Source: Streptomyces sp. NBC_01669 (GTDB lineage Bacteria; Actinomycetota; Actinomycetes; Streptomycetales; Streptomycetaceae). Taken from it: a DNA stretch of 64,000 nucleotides. Each line of letters begins with the position of its first letter. Position 1 is the first letter of the stretch. The stretch spans positions 682,001-746,000 of the forward strand of contig NZ_JAPEQG010000001.1 in NCBI RefSeq assembly GCF_026339735.1, read 5' to 3'. Positions 1-8,783 of the stretch are shown here, piece by piece. Under the pieces are notes generated by a model, which was not told where the DNA came from, searched no databases, and worked only from the letters and a program-made list of their open reading frames with translations. Both the position numbers and the translations under genes were made by a program.

Positions 1-1060
1 GCGCCGCCTGCCCGGCGAACGTCAGCAGGGGCGCGGTCTCCCACTCGGTGAATGCGGGACGCTCCCGTACACGGGCCAGCAGCAGCACCCCCAGGACCCG
101 TCCCCCCGTCTTCATCGGCACCGCGACAGCCGGACCGAGCCCTGCCCATCGCGGGGGCCCAGCGGTGATCCTCGGATCACACTCGACATCGAGGCTGATG
201 ATCGGCTCGCCGGCGTGGAGAGCTGAGCCGACGAACGAACCTTCGCGTGGCAGAACCAGTCCGCGGTGCGTGTCGGCGTCCACGCCGGAGGCTATCGCCA
301 CACGCAGGGCGCCCTCCCCCTCGGGGAGCGCCAGAACACCCAGGTCGGCGGAGAGGATACGGGAGGCATGGTCGACGATCATCTGCAGGACGTACGCCTC
401 GTCCACCCCGCTCAGCAGACCCTCGACGATCTCGCTGTTGGCCTCCTGCCAACGCTGCCGGTCACACGTCTCCGAATACAGGCGTGCGTTCTCGATGGCG
501 ACCCCGGCTGCCACAGCGAGGGTGGAGAGCACCGTCTCGTCCTCGGCGTCGAAGGCGCGGCCACCCCGTTTCTCGGTCAGGTACAGGTTGCCGAACACCT
601 CGTCGCGGACCCGGATGGGCACCCCCAGAAACGAGTGCATGGGGGGATGGTTCGGCGGGAACCCGTGGGACGACCGGTGGTCGGCGAGTTCAGTGAGCCT
701 CAGGGGCACGGGGTGGCGGATCAGCTCGCCGAGGATGCCGTGCCCCTCGGGCAGCGAGCCGATGGCTTCTCTCTGTTCGTCCGTGATGCCCACGGGCAGA
801 AACTGTGCAAGGCGGGTCCCCTCGCCGAGCACCCCGAGGGCTCCGTACTCGGCATCGACCACGACGACCGCGGCTTCGACGATCCGGCGCAGCACCTGCG
901 GCAGATCGAGCCCCCTTCCCACCGACATGACGGCGTCCAGCAGCAGCGCCGCCTCGGCGGGTCCGCGCTTCGAAAGATCGAGGCGTTCCTGGAGGTCGCC
1001 GGGGAGTGTGCCCAGCCGACGGCGTTCCTCGCCGTTGCGGTCAGTGCCCTTGTCGCCCAC
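1..1060 (-). CDS. GAF-domain sensor histidine kinase, DevS/DosS-like (C-terminus beyond window)
   Basis: Only the first 353 codons lie in the window; the kinase half would be to the left. The GTG start at 1060 is preceded by GGAGG at a 4-base spacing, and an in-frame stop lies just upstream. Two GAF domains are visible. The first covers about residues 45-190 (LLDAVMSVGRGLDLPQ, later FLGVPIRVRDEVFGNLYLTEK), the second about residues 205-350 (VPMKTGGRVLGVLLLARVRE). This tandem-GAF layout, including the FGNLYLTEK signature, is that of actinobacterial DevS/DosS redox or gas sensors. The gene is divergent from an Acg-type nitroreductase, a typical member of the DosR regulon in mycobacteria. Kinase activity and the haem ligand cannot be judged from the visible part. 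Confidence 0.82.
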   Translation of the reverse strand, partial: MGDKGTDRNGEERRRLGTLPGDLQERLDLSKRGPAEAALLLDAVMSVGRGLDLPQVLRRIVEAAVVVVDAEYGALGVLGEGTRLAQFLPVGITDEQREAIGSLPEGHGILGELIRHPVPLRLTELADHRSSHGFPPNHPPMHSFLGVPIRVRDEVFGNLYLTEKRGGRAFDAEDETVLSTLAVAAGVAIENARLYSETCDRQRWQEANSEIVEGLLSGVDEAYVLQMIVDHASRILSADLGVLALPEGEGALRVAIASGVDADTHRGLVLPREGSFVGSALHAGEPIISLDVECDPRITAGPPRWAGLGPAVAVPMKTGGRVLGVLLLARVRERPAFTEWETAPLLTFAGQAA

Positions 1061-1092
1061 GGTGCCTCCGCCGTGGCCCGCGCGTCACGGGC

Positions 1093-1105
1093 GGGCCATA
1101 TGTCC
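1093..1105. promoter_or_regulatory. Candidate DosR/DevR-like box (site 1)
   Basis: Read on the minus strand the site is GGACATATGGCCC. It lies about 33 bases upstream of the sensor-kinase start. The half-site spacing, GGAC-N4-GGCCC, matches the GGGAC-N4-GTCCC core of the mycobacterial DosR box with one changed position. A second copy lies at 1232-1245. The functional assignment is inferred from the motif and the neighbouring genes. Confidence 0.4.
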
Positions 1106-1231
1106 ACGGTAACGGCCGAACACCACGCGGCATCCGGTGGAGCGCACCCGAGGGAACACGTCCTGGTACGGAAACCTTCCGGCCGACGCGTCCTGAACGG
1201 CCCCGCCGAGGAGTCCGTCCGGCCCGACCGA

Positions 1232-1245
1232 GGGACGAATGGCCC
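1232..1245. promoter_or_regulatory. Candidate DosR/DevR-like box (site 2)
   Basis: The sequence is GGGACGAATGGCCC, about 72 bases upstream of the nitroreductase start. It shares the GGAC-N4-GGCCC pattern with the site at 1093-1105 in the same divergent intergenic region. The two copies suggest co-regulation of both divergent genes by a DevR-type response regulator, which was not seen in this window. Confidence 0.42.
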
Positions 1246-1317
1246 ATATCCCCGGGGAGGACGCCCCCTCCATCCTGAAGACGCTCCGACCGATATCCGC
1301 TTCCGGGGAGGCCCCCG

Positions 1318-2310
1318 ATGCTCGCGCAGACGCCCGACGACACGACGGTGGCCGGCCTTGTCTCCGATGCCATCACAGCTCCGTCGATGCACAATGCCCA
1401 GCCCTGGCAGTTCCATTACGGACGTTCCCGTCGCACTCTTACTCTTCGGGCGGATTTCGGCCGTGCCATGCCGGAGGCCGACCCGGCCACCCGCGGACTG
1501 CATGTGGGATGCGGCGCGGCCCTCCTGAACCTGCGGGTGTCCGCAGCTCACCGGGGCCTCGCCCTGGAAACCACGCTGCTGCCCGTCCCCTCGGACCCGG
1601 CGCTGCTGGCGAGCGTCCAGCTGAAGGACGCCCCTCGGAATCCCGAGGAGGGTGCGCTCGTCGGTCTCCACCGCGCGATGCGGGAGCGGCACACCAGCCG
1701 GTACCCGTTCGACGACCGGGCGGTACCCGAGGACGTCCGCGTGCTCTTCACCGAAGCGGCCCGTGCCGAAGGGGCGGACTTCTCGTTCCTGACCCCGACG
1801 CACCTGGAGACCGTGCTGGCACTGATCCGGGATGCCGAGGGGTACGACCGGAGGGACCCCGCACGGGAGGCGGAGCAGCACCACTGGACCCGGGACACGG
1901 AGGCGGAGGCGTCCGTCGACGGGATCCCGGACTACGCCTTCGGCCCCTGCGACGCGTCCGGAAGGTCGACGGTCCGCGACTTCGCGGGCACCGCTGTCCT
2001 GGCGGGCCGCGCACGCGTCCTGTTCGAGAAGCAGCCGCAGCTGGCCCTTCTGAGCACTGCGGGAGACCGCCCCGTGGACTGGTTGCGCGCCGGTCAGGCC
2101 CTGGAACGTGTTCTGCTCACAGCCACGCTGAAGGAGGTGTCCACCTCGTTCGCGACGCAGCCCCTCGAATGGCCGGACCTGCGGTGGATCCTCCGTGACC
2201 CCGTCTCCGGCACGGGACACCCACAGATGATCATCCGCATGGGTTACGGGCCGACGGGGCCCCGCACACCACGCCGCCCCCTGGAAGAGGTTCTGACGAT
2301 CGAACCGTAG
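1318..2310 (+). CDS. Acg-family nitroreductase-like flavoprotein
   Basis: This is a 330-residue protein of the Acg family (two fused nitroreductase-like halves; Mycobacterium Rv2032-type). The diagnostic N-terminal segment APSMHNAQPWQFH is present near residues 22-34. The RHTSRYPFDDR stretch near residue 125 is also typical. Family members bind or sequester FMN and often lack a normal second subunit interface, so the catalytic role is uncertain. In mycobacteria acg belongs to the DosR dormancy regulon, and the divergent DevS-like kinase with two DosR-like boxes between the genes agrees with that. The ATG at 1318 gives the expected family length. Confidence 0.85.
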   Translation: MLAQTPDDTTVAGLVSDAITAPSMHNAQPWQFHYGRSRRTLTLRADFGRAMPEADPATRGLHVGCGAALLNLRVSAAHRGLALETTLLPVPSDPALLASVQLKDAPRNPEEGALVGLHRAMRERHTSRYPFDDRAVPEDVRVLFTEAARAEGADFSFLTPTHLETVLALIRDAEGYDRRDPAREAEQHHWTRDTEAEASVDGIPDYAFGPCDASGRSTVRDFAGTAVLAGRARVLFEKQPQLALLSTAGDRPVDWLRAGQALERVLLTATLKEVSTSFATQPLEWPDLRWILRDPVSGTGHPQMIIRMGYGPTGPRTPRRPLEEVLTIEP

Positions 2311-2385
2311 AACCCTCCCGGACTGACCGGACGCCGCCGGGTGCGCCCCCCGGCACCGGGCAGTCGCAGCATGCGCGAACTCCCG

Positions 2386-2413
2386 CCCGCTGCACACCGC
2401 CCGCTGCACACCG
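2386..2413. repeat. 14-bp tandem duplication in convergent intergenic region
   Basis: Two adjacent copies of CCCGCTGCACACCG lie between the stop of the nitroreductase gene and the stop of the XRE-PPOX gene. It looks like a simple tandem duplication; no regulatory role is evident. Confidence 0.5.
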
Positions 2414-2455
2414 TTTGCGGCGCGATCGGCGTGCCGGCGACGGCAGGCATCTTTG

Positions 2456-3136
2456 TCACTTCTGCACCACGCGACGCCCGGTGATACGGGTGGGGGTGAC
2501 CACCATCCAATGGGTGCGGGGGCCACCCGCCCAGGGAAGGGAGCGGGCAACATGGTCCAGTCGCTGGATGGCCTGGGCAGCCGTGACACCTGATGCATCG
2601 CCCACCACCAGCACACTCCAGCCCTGGCTCATCACATCGTCGATGTGATCGGCCTCGAAGGCCACCTCGGTTCCCGCGGACGCGGCCAGAAGTCCGTCGC
2701 CGGTGGTCCGGAACGCAATCTCGTTGCCCTCCAGCACGTAGTTGACCGGGAAGATGGCCGGCCCGTCCGCCGTGACGATCGCGATCCTGCCCACACCGTG
2801 CGTCGACAGCAGTCGAAGGCACTCGGTGTCACTGAGCGCGATGAGTTCGGCGCCCGGCAGTGCCGCTGCCCTGCCCGGCGGACGTTCCACCGTCATACCG
2901 GTCAGCTCGGCCACGGTCGTCTCCAACGCATCCGCGAGGCGCACCAGAACACTGACGGCCGGTACGGCGGCCCGATCCTCCACATAGGCGATGTACGAGG
3001 GAGCGGCGCCGCAGCGTTCGGCCACCTCCTCACGGGTGAGACCGAGTTCCTGACGGCGCGCTGCCACCCGCCGACCGAGGTCGCTGCGGCCGGTCGGAGA
3101 CTCGGTGGAAGCGGATGCAGGCGTGCCCTCGCTCAT
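2456..3136 (-). CDS. XRE-type DNA-binding / pyridoxamine 5'-phosphate oxidase-like (PPOX) fusion protein
   Basis: The protein has 226 residues. The N-terminal third is a Cro/CI-type helix-turn-helix (LGRRVAARRQELGLTREEVAERCG ... PSYIAYVED, about residues 20-60). The C-terminal part is a split-barrel PPOX domain (LIALSDTECLRLLSTHGVGRIAI, later FPVNYVLEGNEIAFRT). This fusion is common in Streptomyces next to redox and dormancy genes; the PPOX half probably binds a flavin or F420 and may sense it for the HTH. The ATG at 3136 was chosen because AAGGA lies about 10 bases upstream. An upstream in-frame GTG at 3145 sits too close to that ribosome site. Confidence 0.85.
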   Translation of the reverse strand: MSEGTPASASTESPTGRSDLGRRVAARRQELGLTREEVAERCGAAPSYIAYVEDRAAVPAVSVLVRLADALETTVAELTGMTVERPPGRAAALPGAELIALSDTECLRLLSTHGVGRIAIVTADGPAIFPVNYVLEGNEIAFRTTGDGLLAASAGTEVAFEADHIDDVMSQGWSVLVVGDASGVTAAQAIQRLDHVARSLPWAGGPRTHWMVVTPTRITGRRVVQK

Positions 3137-3155
3137 GGTCCTCACGTCCTTCGGG

Positions 3156-4229
3156 TCACGGCAGGTCGGGGACGGAGACGGCGTTGTGCTGCGGGCCGCC
3201 CAGCGTCACCTTAAGGGCTCCGGTTTCGGCGGCGCGGGAGAAGATGTCGTACGCCTCCTCCATCTGGCCCAGCTCGAATTGGTGGGTGACCAGCGAAGCC
3301 GACGGAAGGCGCCCTGCGGCCATCATGCCCAGCAACATCGGCGTCGAGTGGGTGTCCACCAGCCCGGTGGTGATCGTGACGTCCTTGATCCAGAGGTCTT
3401 CGAGGTGCAGGACCGCAGGCTTGCCGTGGACCCCGATGTTCGCGACCCGGCCACCGGGGCGGACCATCCGGGTGCACATTTCGAATGTCTCGGGTATGCC
3501 GACGGCCTCCATGGCGACATCGGCACCGAGTCCATCGGTGAGGTCCTCGACGAGGCGCTCGGGTTCCTCGCTCGCGCTCACGGTCGCGTCCGCACCGAGT
3601 GCGCGCGCGGTGGTCAGCCGGGACTCCGCGAGGTCCACCGCGATGATGCGGCCGGGGCTGTACAGACGCGCGGTGATGATGGCCGCCAGACCGATCGGCC
3701 CCGCACCGACCACGACGACCGTGTCGCCTGGCCGCACGTTGCCGTTCAGCACCCCGACCTCGTACGAGGTCGGGAAGATGTCGGCCAACAGGACCGCGTC
3801 GTTGCTGTCGACGGCACCCGGCAGCGGATGTACGGACAGGTCGGCGAACGGCACCCGCACGTATTCGGCCTGGGTGCCATCGATCGTGTGGCCCAGCACC
3901 CAACCACCGCCCTCACGGCACTGGCCGTACTGCCCGCCGCGGCAGAACCGGCACCGCCCGCAGGCGGAGATGCACGAGATCAGTACGCGGTCACCGGGGC
4001 GCACCGTGCTGACATCGCCGCCCGTCTCGACCACGGTGCCCACCGCTTCGTGCCCGAGCACCCGGCCCGGAACCACCTCGGGCACATCGCCCTTGACGAT
4101 GTGCAGATCGGTGCCGCAGATAGTGACCGTGTCGACGCGGACGATCGCGTCCGCGGCGTCCTTGATGCCAGGATCCGGTACATCCCGCCATGAGGTCCGG
4201 CTGGGGCCCTGGAAGACGAGTGCCTTCAT
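3156..4229 (-). CDS. Zinc-dependent alcohol dehydrogenase (medium-chain dehydrogenase/reductase)
   Basis: The protein has 357 residues. The catalytic-zinc segment [16 protein letters not shown] and the GHEAVG motif are near residues 38-65. The four-cysteine structural zinc loop ([19 protein letters not shown]) is near residue 95. The Rossmann signature [14 protein letters not shown] is near residue 170. The substrate is unknown; this clade oxidises or reduces simple alcohols and aldehydes with NAD(H). The ATG at 4229 is preceded by AAGGG at a good spacing. An upstream extension would add an unrelated arginine-rich stretch. A second zinc ADH starts divergently 213 bases away. Confidence 0.88.
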   Translation of the reverse strand: MKALVFQGPSRTSWRDVPDPGIKDAADAIVRVDTVTICGTDLHIVKGDVPEVVPGRVLGHEAVGTVVETGGDVSTVRPGDRVLISCISACGRCRFCRGGQYGQCREGGGWVLGHTIDGTQAEYVRVPFADLSVHPLPGAVDSNDAVLLADIFPTSYEVGVLNGNVRPGDTVVVVGAGPIGLAAIITARLYSPGRIIAVDLAESRLTTARALGADATVSASEEPERLVEDLTDGLGADVAMEAVGIPETFEMCTRMVRPGGRVANIGVHGKPAVLHLEDLWIKDVTITTGLVDTHSTPMLLGMMAAGRLPSASLVTHQFELGQMEEAYDIFSRAAETGALKVTLGGPQHNAVSVPDLP

Positions 4230-4442
4230 GACATCGCCCTTCTTCCTCTCAGGTCCGGTACGGGGCACTGTCAGGCTGACTCGGCAGGAGCTCGGCGCGC
4301 ATGGGCCGGATGGTCCCCGGACGAGGACCTGGCGGGCCCTCCACTCCCGCCGACGCAGCAGCCGCCCCGATCTGCGGTTCCCGAAGCACATGGGGAAACC
4401 GGCCGGTTTGCCGGACCCACCCAGCGGCCGCAGGCTGGAGGT

Positions 4443-5468
4443 ATGGGGCTCCCCCACTCACAGATGCTCAGCGGCTGGGCCGTCGGGACACCCGGACCGA
4501 TCGGTACCGGCCCGCTGGTGCGGAGACACCGCCAAGTGAGCGCGCCCGCCCCGGATGAACTCCTGCTGCGGGTGGAAGCCTGCGGTGTCTGCCGCACGGA
4601 CCTGCATCTCGCCGAGGGAGACCTCACGCCCCACCGTCCGTCGACGATTCCCGGGCACGAGATCGTCGGCCGGGTGGCAGCGGCCGGCGAGGCGACCGAC
4701 GTGTTCCGTGTGGGCGACCGGGTCGGCGGTGCCTGGTTGCGCCGTACCTGCGGGTCCTGCCGCTACTGCCGCTCCGGACGCGAGAACCTGTGCCCCCGGT
4801 CCACGTACACGGGGTGGGATGCGGACGGCGGCTTCGCCGACCTGGTCCTTGTACCCGAGGCGTTCGCCTACCGGCTCCCCGAGTCCCAGGACGCGGCCCT
4901 GCTCGCCCCTCTCCTGTGCGCGGGAATCATCGGCTACCGGTCGCTGCGCCGCAGTGCGTTGCCGAAGGGTGGCAGGCTCGGAATCTACGGTTTCGGCGCG
5001 TCGGCCCATCTGGCCGCTCAGGTGGCTCTGGCCGACGGCGCGACCGTCCATGTGATGACGCGTTCCGCGCAGGCGCGTGAACTCGCTCTGTCCCTGGGTG
5101 TTTCATCGGTAGGCGGCGCCTACGACAGCCCACCGGAGCCGCTCGACTCGGCGATCCTGTTCGCTCCGGTGGGTGATCTGGTGCCGGTGGCCCTGGAGGG
5201 ACTCGACCGGTCGGGCACCCTCGCGATCGCCGGTATCCATCTCTCCGACATTCCCGCGCTGAACTACCAGCGGCATCTCTTCCAGGAGCGGAATCTGCGG
5301 AGCGTCACCTCCAACACCCGCGAGGACGGCCGCGACTTTCTCGAACTCGCCGAACGCATCGGTATCCAGGTCACCGTCAGCCGCTATCCCCTGAACCGGG
5401 CTGATCAAGCACTGGCCGACCTGGCCGCGGACCGCGTGAACGGCGCAGCGGTGCTCACCCCCGACTGA
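4443..5468 (+). CDS. Zinc-binding alcohol dehydrogenase family protein (AdhA-like)
   Basis: A medium-chain dehydrogenase of up to 341 residues. It shows [15 protein letters not shown] and GHEIVGRV (catalytic zinc), [15 protein letters not shown] (structural zinc) and the nucleotide-binding turn [16 protein letters not shown]. It belongs to the short AdhA-like clade found in actinobacterial stress islands. The start is uncertain: GGAGGT directly abuts the ATG at 4443, whereas the in-frame ATG at 4464 ([14 protein letters not shown]) matches the usual family N-terminus better but has the same ribosome site 22 bases away. It is divergent from the zinc ADH ending at 3156. Confidence 0.87.
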   Translation: MGLPHSQMLSGWAVGTPGPIGTGPLVRRHRQVSAPAPDELLLRVEACGVCRTDLHLAEGDLTPHRPSTIPGHEIVGRVAAAGEATDVFRVGDRVGGAWLRRTCGSCRYCRSGRENLCPRSTYTGWDADGGFADLVLVPEAFAYRLPESQDAALLAPLLCAGIIGYRSLRRSALPKGGRLGIYGFGASAHLAAQVALADGATVHVMTRSAQARELALSLGVSSVGGAYDSPPEPLDSAILFAPVGDLVPVALEGLDRSGTLAIAGIHLSDIPALNYQRHLFQERNLRSVTSNTREDGRDFLELAERIGIQVTVSRYPLNRADQALADLAADRVNGAAVLTPD

Positions 5469-5720
5469 CAGGAAGCCGGTCCGCAGCCGCTCAGTCACTC
5501 CCGGGCCGGCGATGCTTGACCGGTCGCGCCGTCCGAGCACGCTGCGTGCAGCATCATCCACCCTGAGGAATGACGGCAACCCGGCCATGCGCGTGATGCA
5601 GGACTCCATGCGCGACCCGCACCGGTGGGGAACCAACACGGCGTGGGCGTCGACGGACCCTGCAGATCCACGTCTCCGGAAGTCTCGGCCAAAGCCCTGT
5701 CACCGACTGCATCCGGCGGA

Positions 5721-7610
5721 TCACCGCATCAGTCCTGCACGCGCCCGGGCTGTTCGCACCGCGGCGGACAGCGCGTCGATGTCGTAGGCGCCGCGGTGCA
5801 GCAGGCCGTTGATGAAGAAGGTGGGGGTTCCTGTCACCCCGCTCAGATCGGCCGATTCCCTGTCCTCGGCGACCCGGTCGGCCCCCGCGTGAGTGCGCAG
5901 ACTGCGATGGAAGCGCTCGGCGTCCAAGCCCAGTTCGTCCGCGTAGCGCATCAGGTCGGGCGCCCGGAGTGCGCCTTGGTGCTCCAGGAGAAGGCCGTGC
6001 ATCTGCCAGAAGGCCCCCTGATCCGCCGCGGCCTCGGCCGCCTCGGCGGCGAGTTGCGCGCCGGGATGGACATCGGTGAGCGGCAGGTGCCGCCACACGT
6101 AGCGCAGATCGCCGAAGTCGGCGAGCAGGTCACGGACCACGGGTTCGGCCTGGCCGCAGTAGGGGCATTCGAAATCGGCGTACTCGACCAGTGTCACCGG
6201 AGCGATCATCGGGCCCCGCACGTGGTCACGATCGGGGTCGACCGGGACCACGAGATCGATCACCCTCTCGGCTGTGCCGAGCAGTACTCGTGCACGCCGC
6301 TGCGGCGGCAGGAGCCTGATCGCCATCGCCACGGCGCAGGTTGCGAGGAAGGAACAGGCCACCGCGCCCAGGATGCCCACCTTCGCCTCTTCCAGCCGGT
6401 CTCCGTCGAAGGCCAGCGTGGAGATCAGCAGGGCAACGGTGAACCCGACCCCGGCGATCGTGCCGCCCCCGGCGAGGGCGCCCCAACCGACCGGAGGCCG
6501 CAGCCGATTGCGGCTCAGCTGGGCAAGCAGCCAGGAGGCACCGGTGATGCCCACCGGCTTGCCGACGAGATAGCCGAACAGGATGCCCAGAGTGACCGGG
6601 GACGTTGCCGCCCGCGACAGCAGTCCCGCGTCGATGGTGATGCCGGCATTGGCGAGGGCGAACAACGGCACGATCACATAACTCGTCCACGGGTGGTACA
6701 TCCGTTGCAGCCGCTCGTTGAGTGACAGCGCCGACGCCAGTCCTTGGCGCGCCGAGCGCTCCAGCTCAGGTGTGGGCTGCTCGCGGAATGAGATGAACAG
6801 ATCGCTCGCGCGTTCCAGGTCGCTGCGTGCCGCCGGGTAGGCGTAGGTCAGCAGTCCCATGGCCAGACCCACGACCACCGGATCGACACCGGACTTGAGC
6901 AGCGCGACCCAGGTCGCGGCCCCCATCAGCAGGTACGTCAGTCCGTGGCGCACGCCCGCCGCCCTGACCAGCAGGATCAGGCCGAACAAGGTCACGGCGG
7001 AGAGCAGGGCGGGCACGGTGATGTGGTCGCTGTAGACGAGGGCGATGACCACCAGAGCCAGCAGGTCGTCGACGACGGTCACCGTGAGGATGAACGTGCG
7101 CAGCGCGTCGGGGAACCGTCGTCCCAGAATCGCCAGCATGCCCAGGGCGAACGCGGTGTCCGTGGACATGGCCGCTCCCCAGCCGTGGGCCGAGGCATCG
7201 CCCGAGTTGAACGCGAGGTAGATCCCGACGGGGACGAGCATCCCGGCGAGCCCCGCGGCCAGGGGCAGCATGACCCGCTGCCGCTCCCGGAGCTCGCCCA
7301 TGTCGAACTCCCGGCGCGCCTCCAGCCCGATGACGAAGAAGAAGAACGTCATCAGGCCGCTGTTCACCCACTCGCGCAGGTCCAGCGATACCCCTGCCGA
7401 TCCCACGGTCACCGACAGGTGCACCTCCCAGAAGGATGCGTACGCCCCGGGAGCCGCGTTCGCCCACACCAGTGCCGCCACGGTGGCGGCCAGCAGCACC
7501 GCCGCGCTGCCGGACTCGGTCCTGAGGAACGCGCGCAGCGGGGTCCGGGTCTCCGGGGCACGTGTGCTCTGCTCCCGGAAGGGAGAAGGGGAGGGGGAAT
7601 CATGGGTCAC
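5721..7610 (-). CDS. nhaA: NhaA-type Na+/H+ antiporter fused to a C-terminal DsbA-like thioredoxin domain
   Basis: The protein has 629 residues. Residues about 20-400 form an NhaA antiporter with many membrane segments. [27 protein letters not shown] and the paired aspartates of [15 protein letters not shown] are recognisable (equivalents of the two ion-binding Asp). Residues about 430-625 are a DsbA/thioredoxin-like domain with the redox motif CPYC in [15 protein letters not shown] and a cis-proline loop [12 protein letters not shown]. The fusion is known in actinobacteria and would place a disulfide-active or thiol-sensing domain on the antiporter. The GTG at 7610 is the best start (GGTGA 7 bases upstream). 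A longer form from 7688 cannot be excluded. Confidence 0.86.
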   Translation of the reverse strand: MTHDSPSPSPFREQSTRAPETRTPLRAFLRTESGSAAVLLAATVAALVWANAAPGAYASFWEVHLSVTVGSAGVSLDLREWVNSGLMTFFFFVIGLEARREFDMGELRERQRVMLPLAAGLAGMLVPVGIYLAFNSGDASAHGWGAAMSTDTAFALGMLAILGRRFPDALRTFILTVTVVDDLLALVVIALVYSDHITVPALLSAVTLFGLILLVRAAGVRHGLTYLLMGAATWVALLKSGVDPVVVGLAMGLLTYAYPAARSDLERASDLFISFREQPTPELERSARQGLASALSLNERLQRMYHPWTSYVIVPLFALANAGITIDAGLLSRAATSPVTLGILFGYLVGKPVGITGASWLLAQLSRNRLRPPVGWGALAGGGTIAGVGFTVALLISTLAFDGDRLEEAKVGILGAVACSFLATCAVAMAIRLLPPQRRARVLLGTAERVIDLVVPVDPDRDHVRGPMIAPVTLVEYADFECPYCGQAEPVVRDLLADFGDLRYVWRHLPLTDVHPGAQLAAEAAEAAADQGAFWQMHGLLLEHQGALRAPDLMRYADELGLDAERFHRSLRTHAGADRVAEDRESADLSGVTGTPTFFINGLLHRGAYDIDALSAAVRTARARAGLMR

Positions 7611-7933
7611 GGGGCCATCACCGTGTGCCGAGGCCTTGTCGTCGGTGCAATGGCCCACCAGCGGCCGCACGGCGCTCAACCGCCACATGCATCCGGGTGG
7701 TTCCCGGGACAGGCCGCGGTTGTGATCGAGCACGGCGTCGAGCGCCACGGTGAGGGGATCGGGCGAGCGCCGTGACTGAGCCGGTATCGGCCTTCCCTGG
7801 AAGGCCGCCTGCAAGGCACTCCCCGGAGTCTTCCGACCCGGGCCGACCAGTCGACACACCGGCTGAGGCCGCTCCGCTCACGGCCTGGCGGGCGAGACGG
7901 TCCCCGCAGCAGCGGCTGGTGGAGGCCCGCACG

Positions 7934-8371
7934 ATGTCTGCTGTCACCTTCACCAGTGAAGATCCCCTCGGAGCCCTTACCGTCGACAACCCGCCACTGA
8001 ACCTCGTCTCCCATGAGACCATGGGCGCGCCGGAGAACGCGATCATTGCCGCTGCGACGCGAGGGCGCAGCTCAGTGGCGGCGAGGGCCGGATTGTCGTG
8101 GCCGGCATGGGCGTCCGCGGCTTCCACGAGAAGTCAGCGCTCCAGGCCCGCGTCATGTCCGGCCGAAGCCTCCCGTAGCAGACTCGGCTCGAAGGACTTC
8201 CCCTACTCGACGGTTGCTGCAGTTCGGGGATGTTTGCCGGGCCCCGGCCGGATGACCCGCCTCGGCACGCTTCTCGCCGACCGGACCGTCCGCGCGGTCG
8301 CTGATCTCCATGAGCACCTGGGCGTTCTGCACGCGGCCATCGACACCCACAGGCAGGCGCTCAGCGCCTGA
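7934..8371 (+). pseudogene. Decayed enoyl-CoA hydratase/isomerase remnant
   Basis: The first 30 codons after the ATG at 7934 (good GGAGG ribosome site) read MSAVTFTSEDPLGALTVDNP and PPLNLVS, the hallmark start of crotonase-family proteins. Homology then stops. The remaining frame is arginine- and serine-rich and has no oxyanion-hole motif, and better-looking peptide (EGRIVVAGMGVRGFHEK) appears in another frame near 8080. The region is best read as a frameshifted, deleted remnant. The last 30 residues (ADLHEHLGVLHAAIDTHRQA) may come from another gene. Confidence 0.4.
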
Positions 8372-8435
8372 CGGCTGCATTCTGCGTCCCCGTTCGGCTC
8401 ACGCACCGGCCCGTCGGCAGCGCGGGCGGACGCGT

Positions 8436-8610
8436 TCAGGGCAGCGTGGACGATGTAGCCCGCCCGGGAGTCCTTCGCACGTCGACCGGGCGGGCCGCTC
8501 CCCCGCCGCGGGTCACCACTGCGCGGGCGCCCCGGCCCAGCAGAGGTCCGCCGAGCCGGTCGATGCCGATGACGTCGGCACCGCGGCCGACAAGGATCAC
8601 GCCGGGGGCA
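8436..8610 (-). pseudogene. Possible CaiB / alpha-methylacyl-CoA racemase fragment
   Basis: A minus-strand reading frame encodes VGRGADVIGIDRLGGPLLGR, close to the LGADVIRVDRPGG segment of family III CoA-transferases and alpha-methylacyl-CoA racemases. It ends at a stop (8436) with no further homology. It fits the neighbouring enoyl-CoA hydratase remnant as debris of a fatty-acid catabolic operon. The match is short. Confidence 0.3.
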
Positions 8611-8783
8611 TATTAGGGCGCACCCCGGCAAATCGATCGCCCTTACTCCGCACAGCGACCCATTCCGTCCTCCGACGTGACCATGGGGCCCGCTCACGGC
8701 ATCCGGCTCAGGTGACACCGGGTGAATGATCGAAATGGCGGGCGGTTAGCATATGAGCACCGCCTAGCTCGAAAGATAAACCT

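Larger units (their letters stand above)
7611..8783. other. 1.2-kb region without an intact gene
   Basis: Between nhaA and gap2 only the two decayed fragments described separately are recognisable. The last 120 bases must contain the gap2 promoter. No hairpin, tRNA or intact reading frame with family resemblance was seen. Confidence 0.5.

Noticed and set aside
721..2616. Minus-strand frame of about 630 codons
   Set aside because: It runs across the sensor-kinase N-terminus, the intergenic region and the whole nitroreductase gene in a wrong frame. The true genes explain the region.
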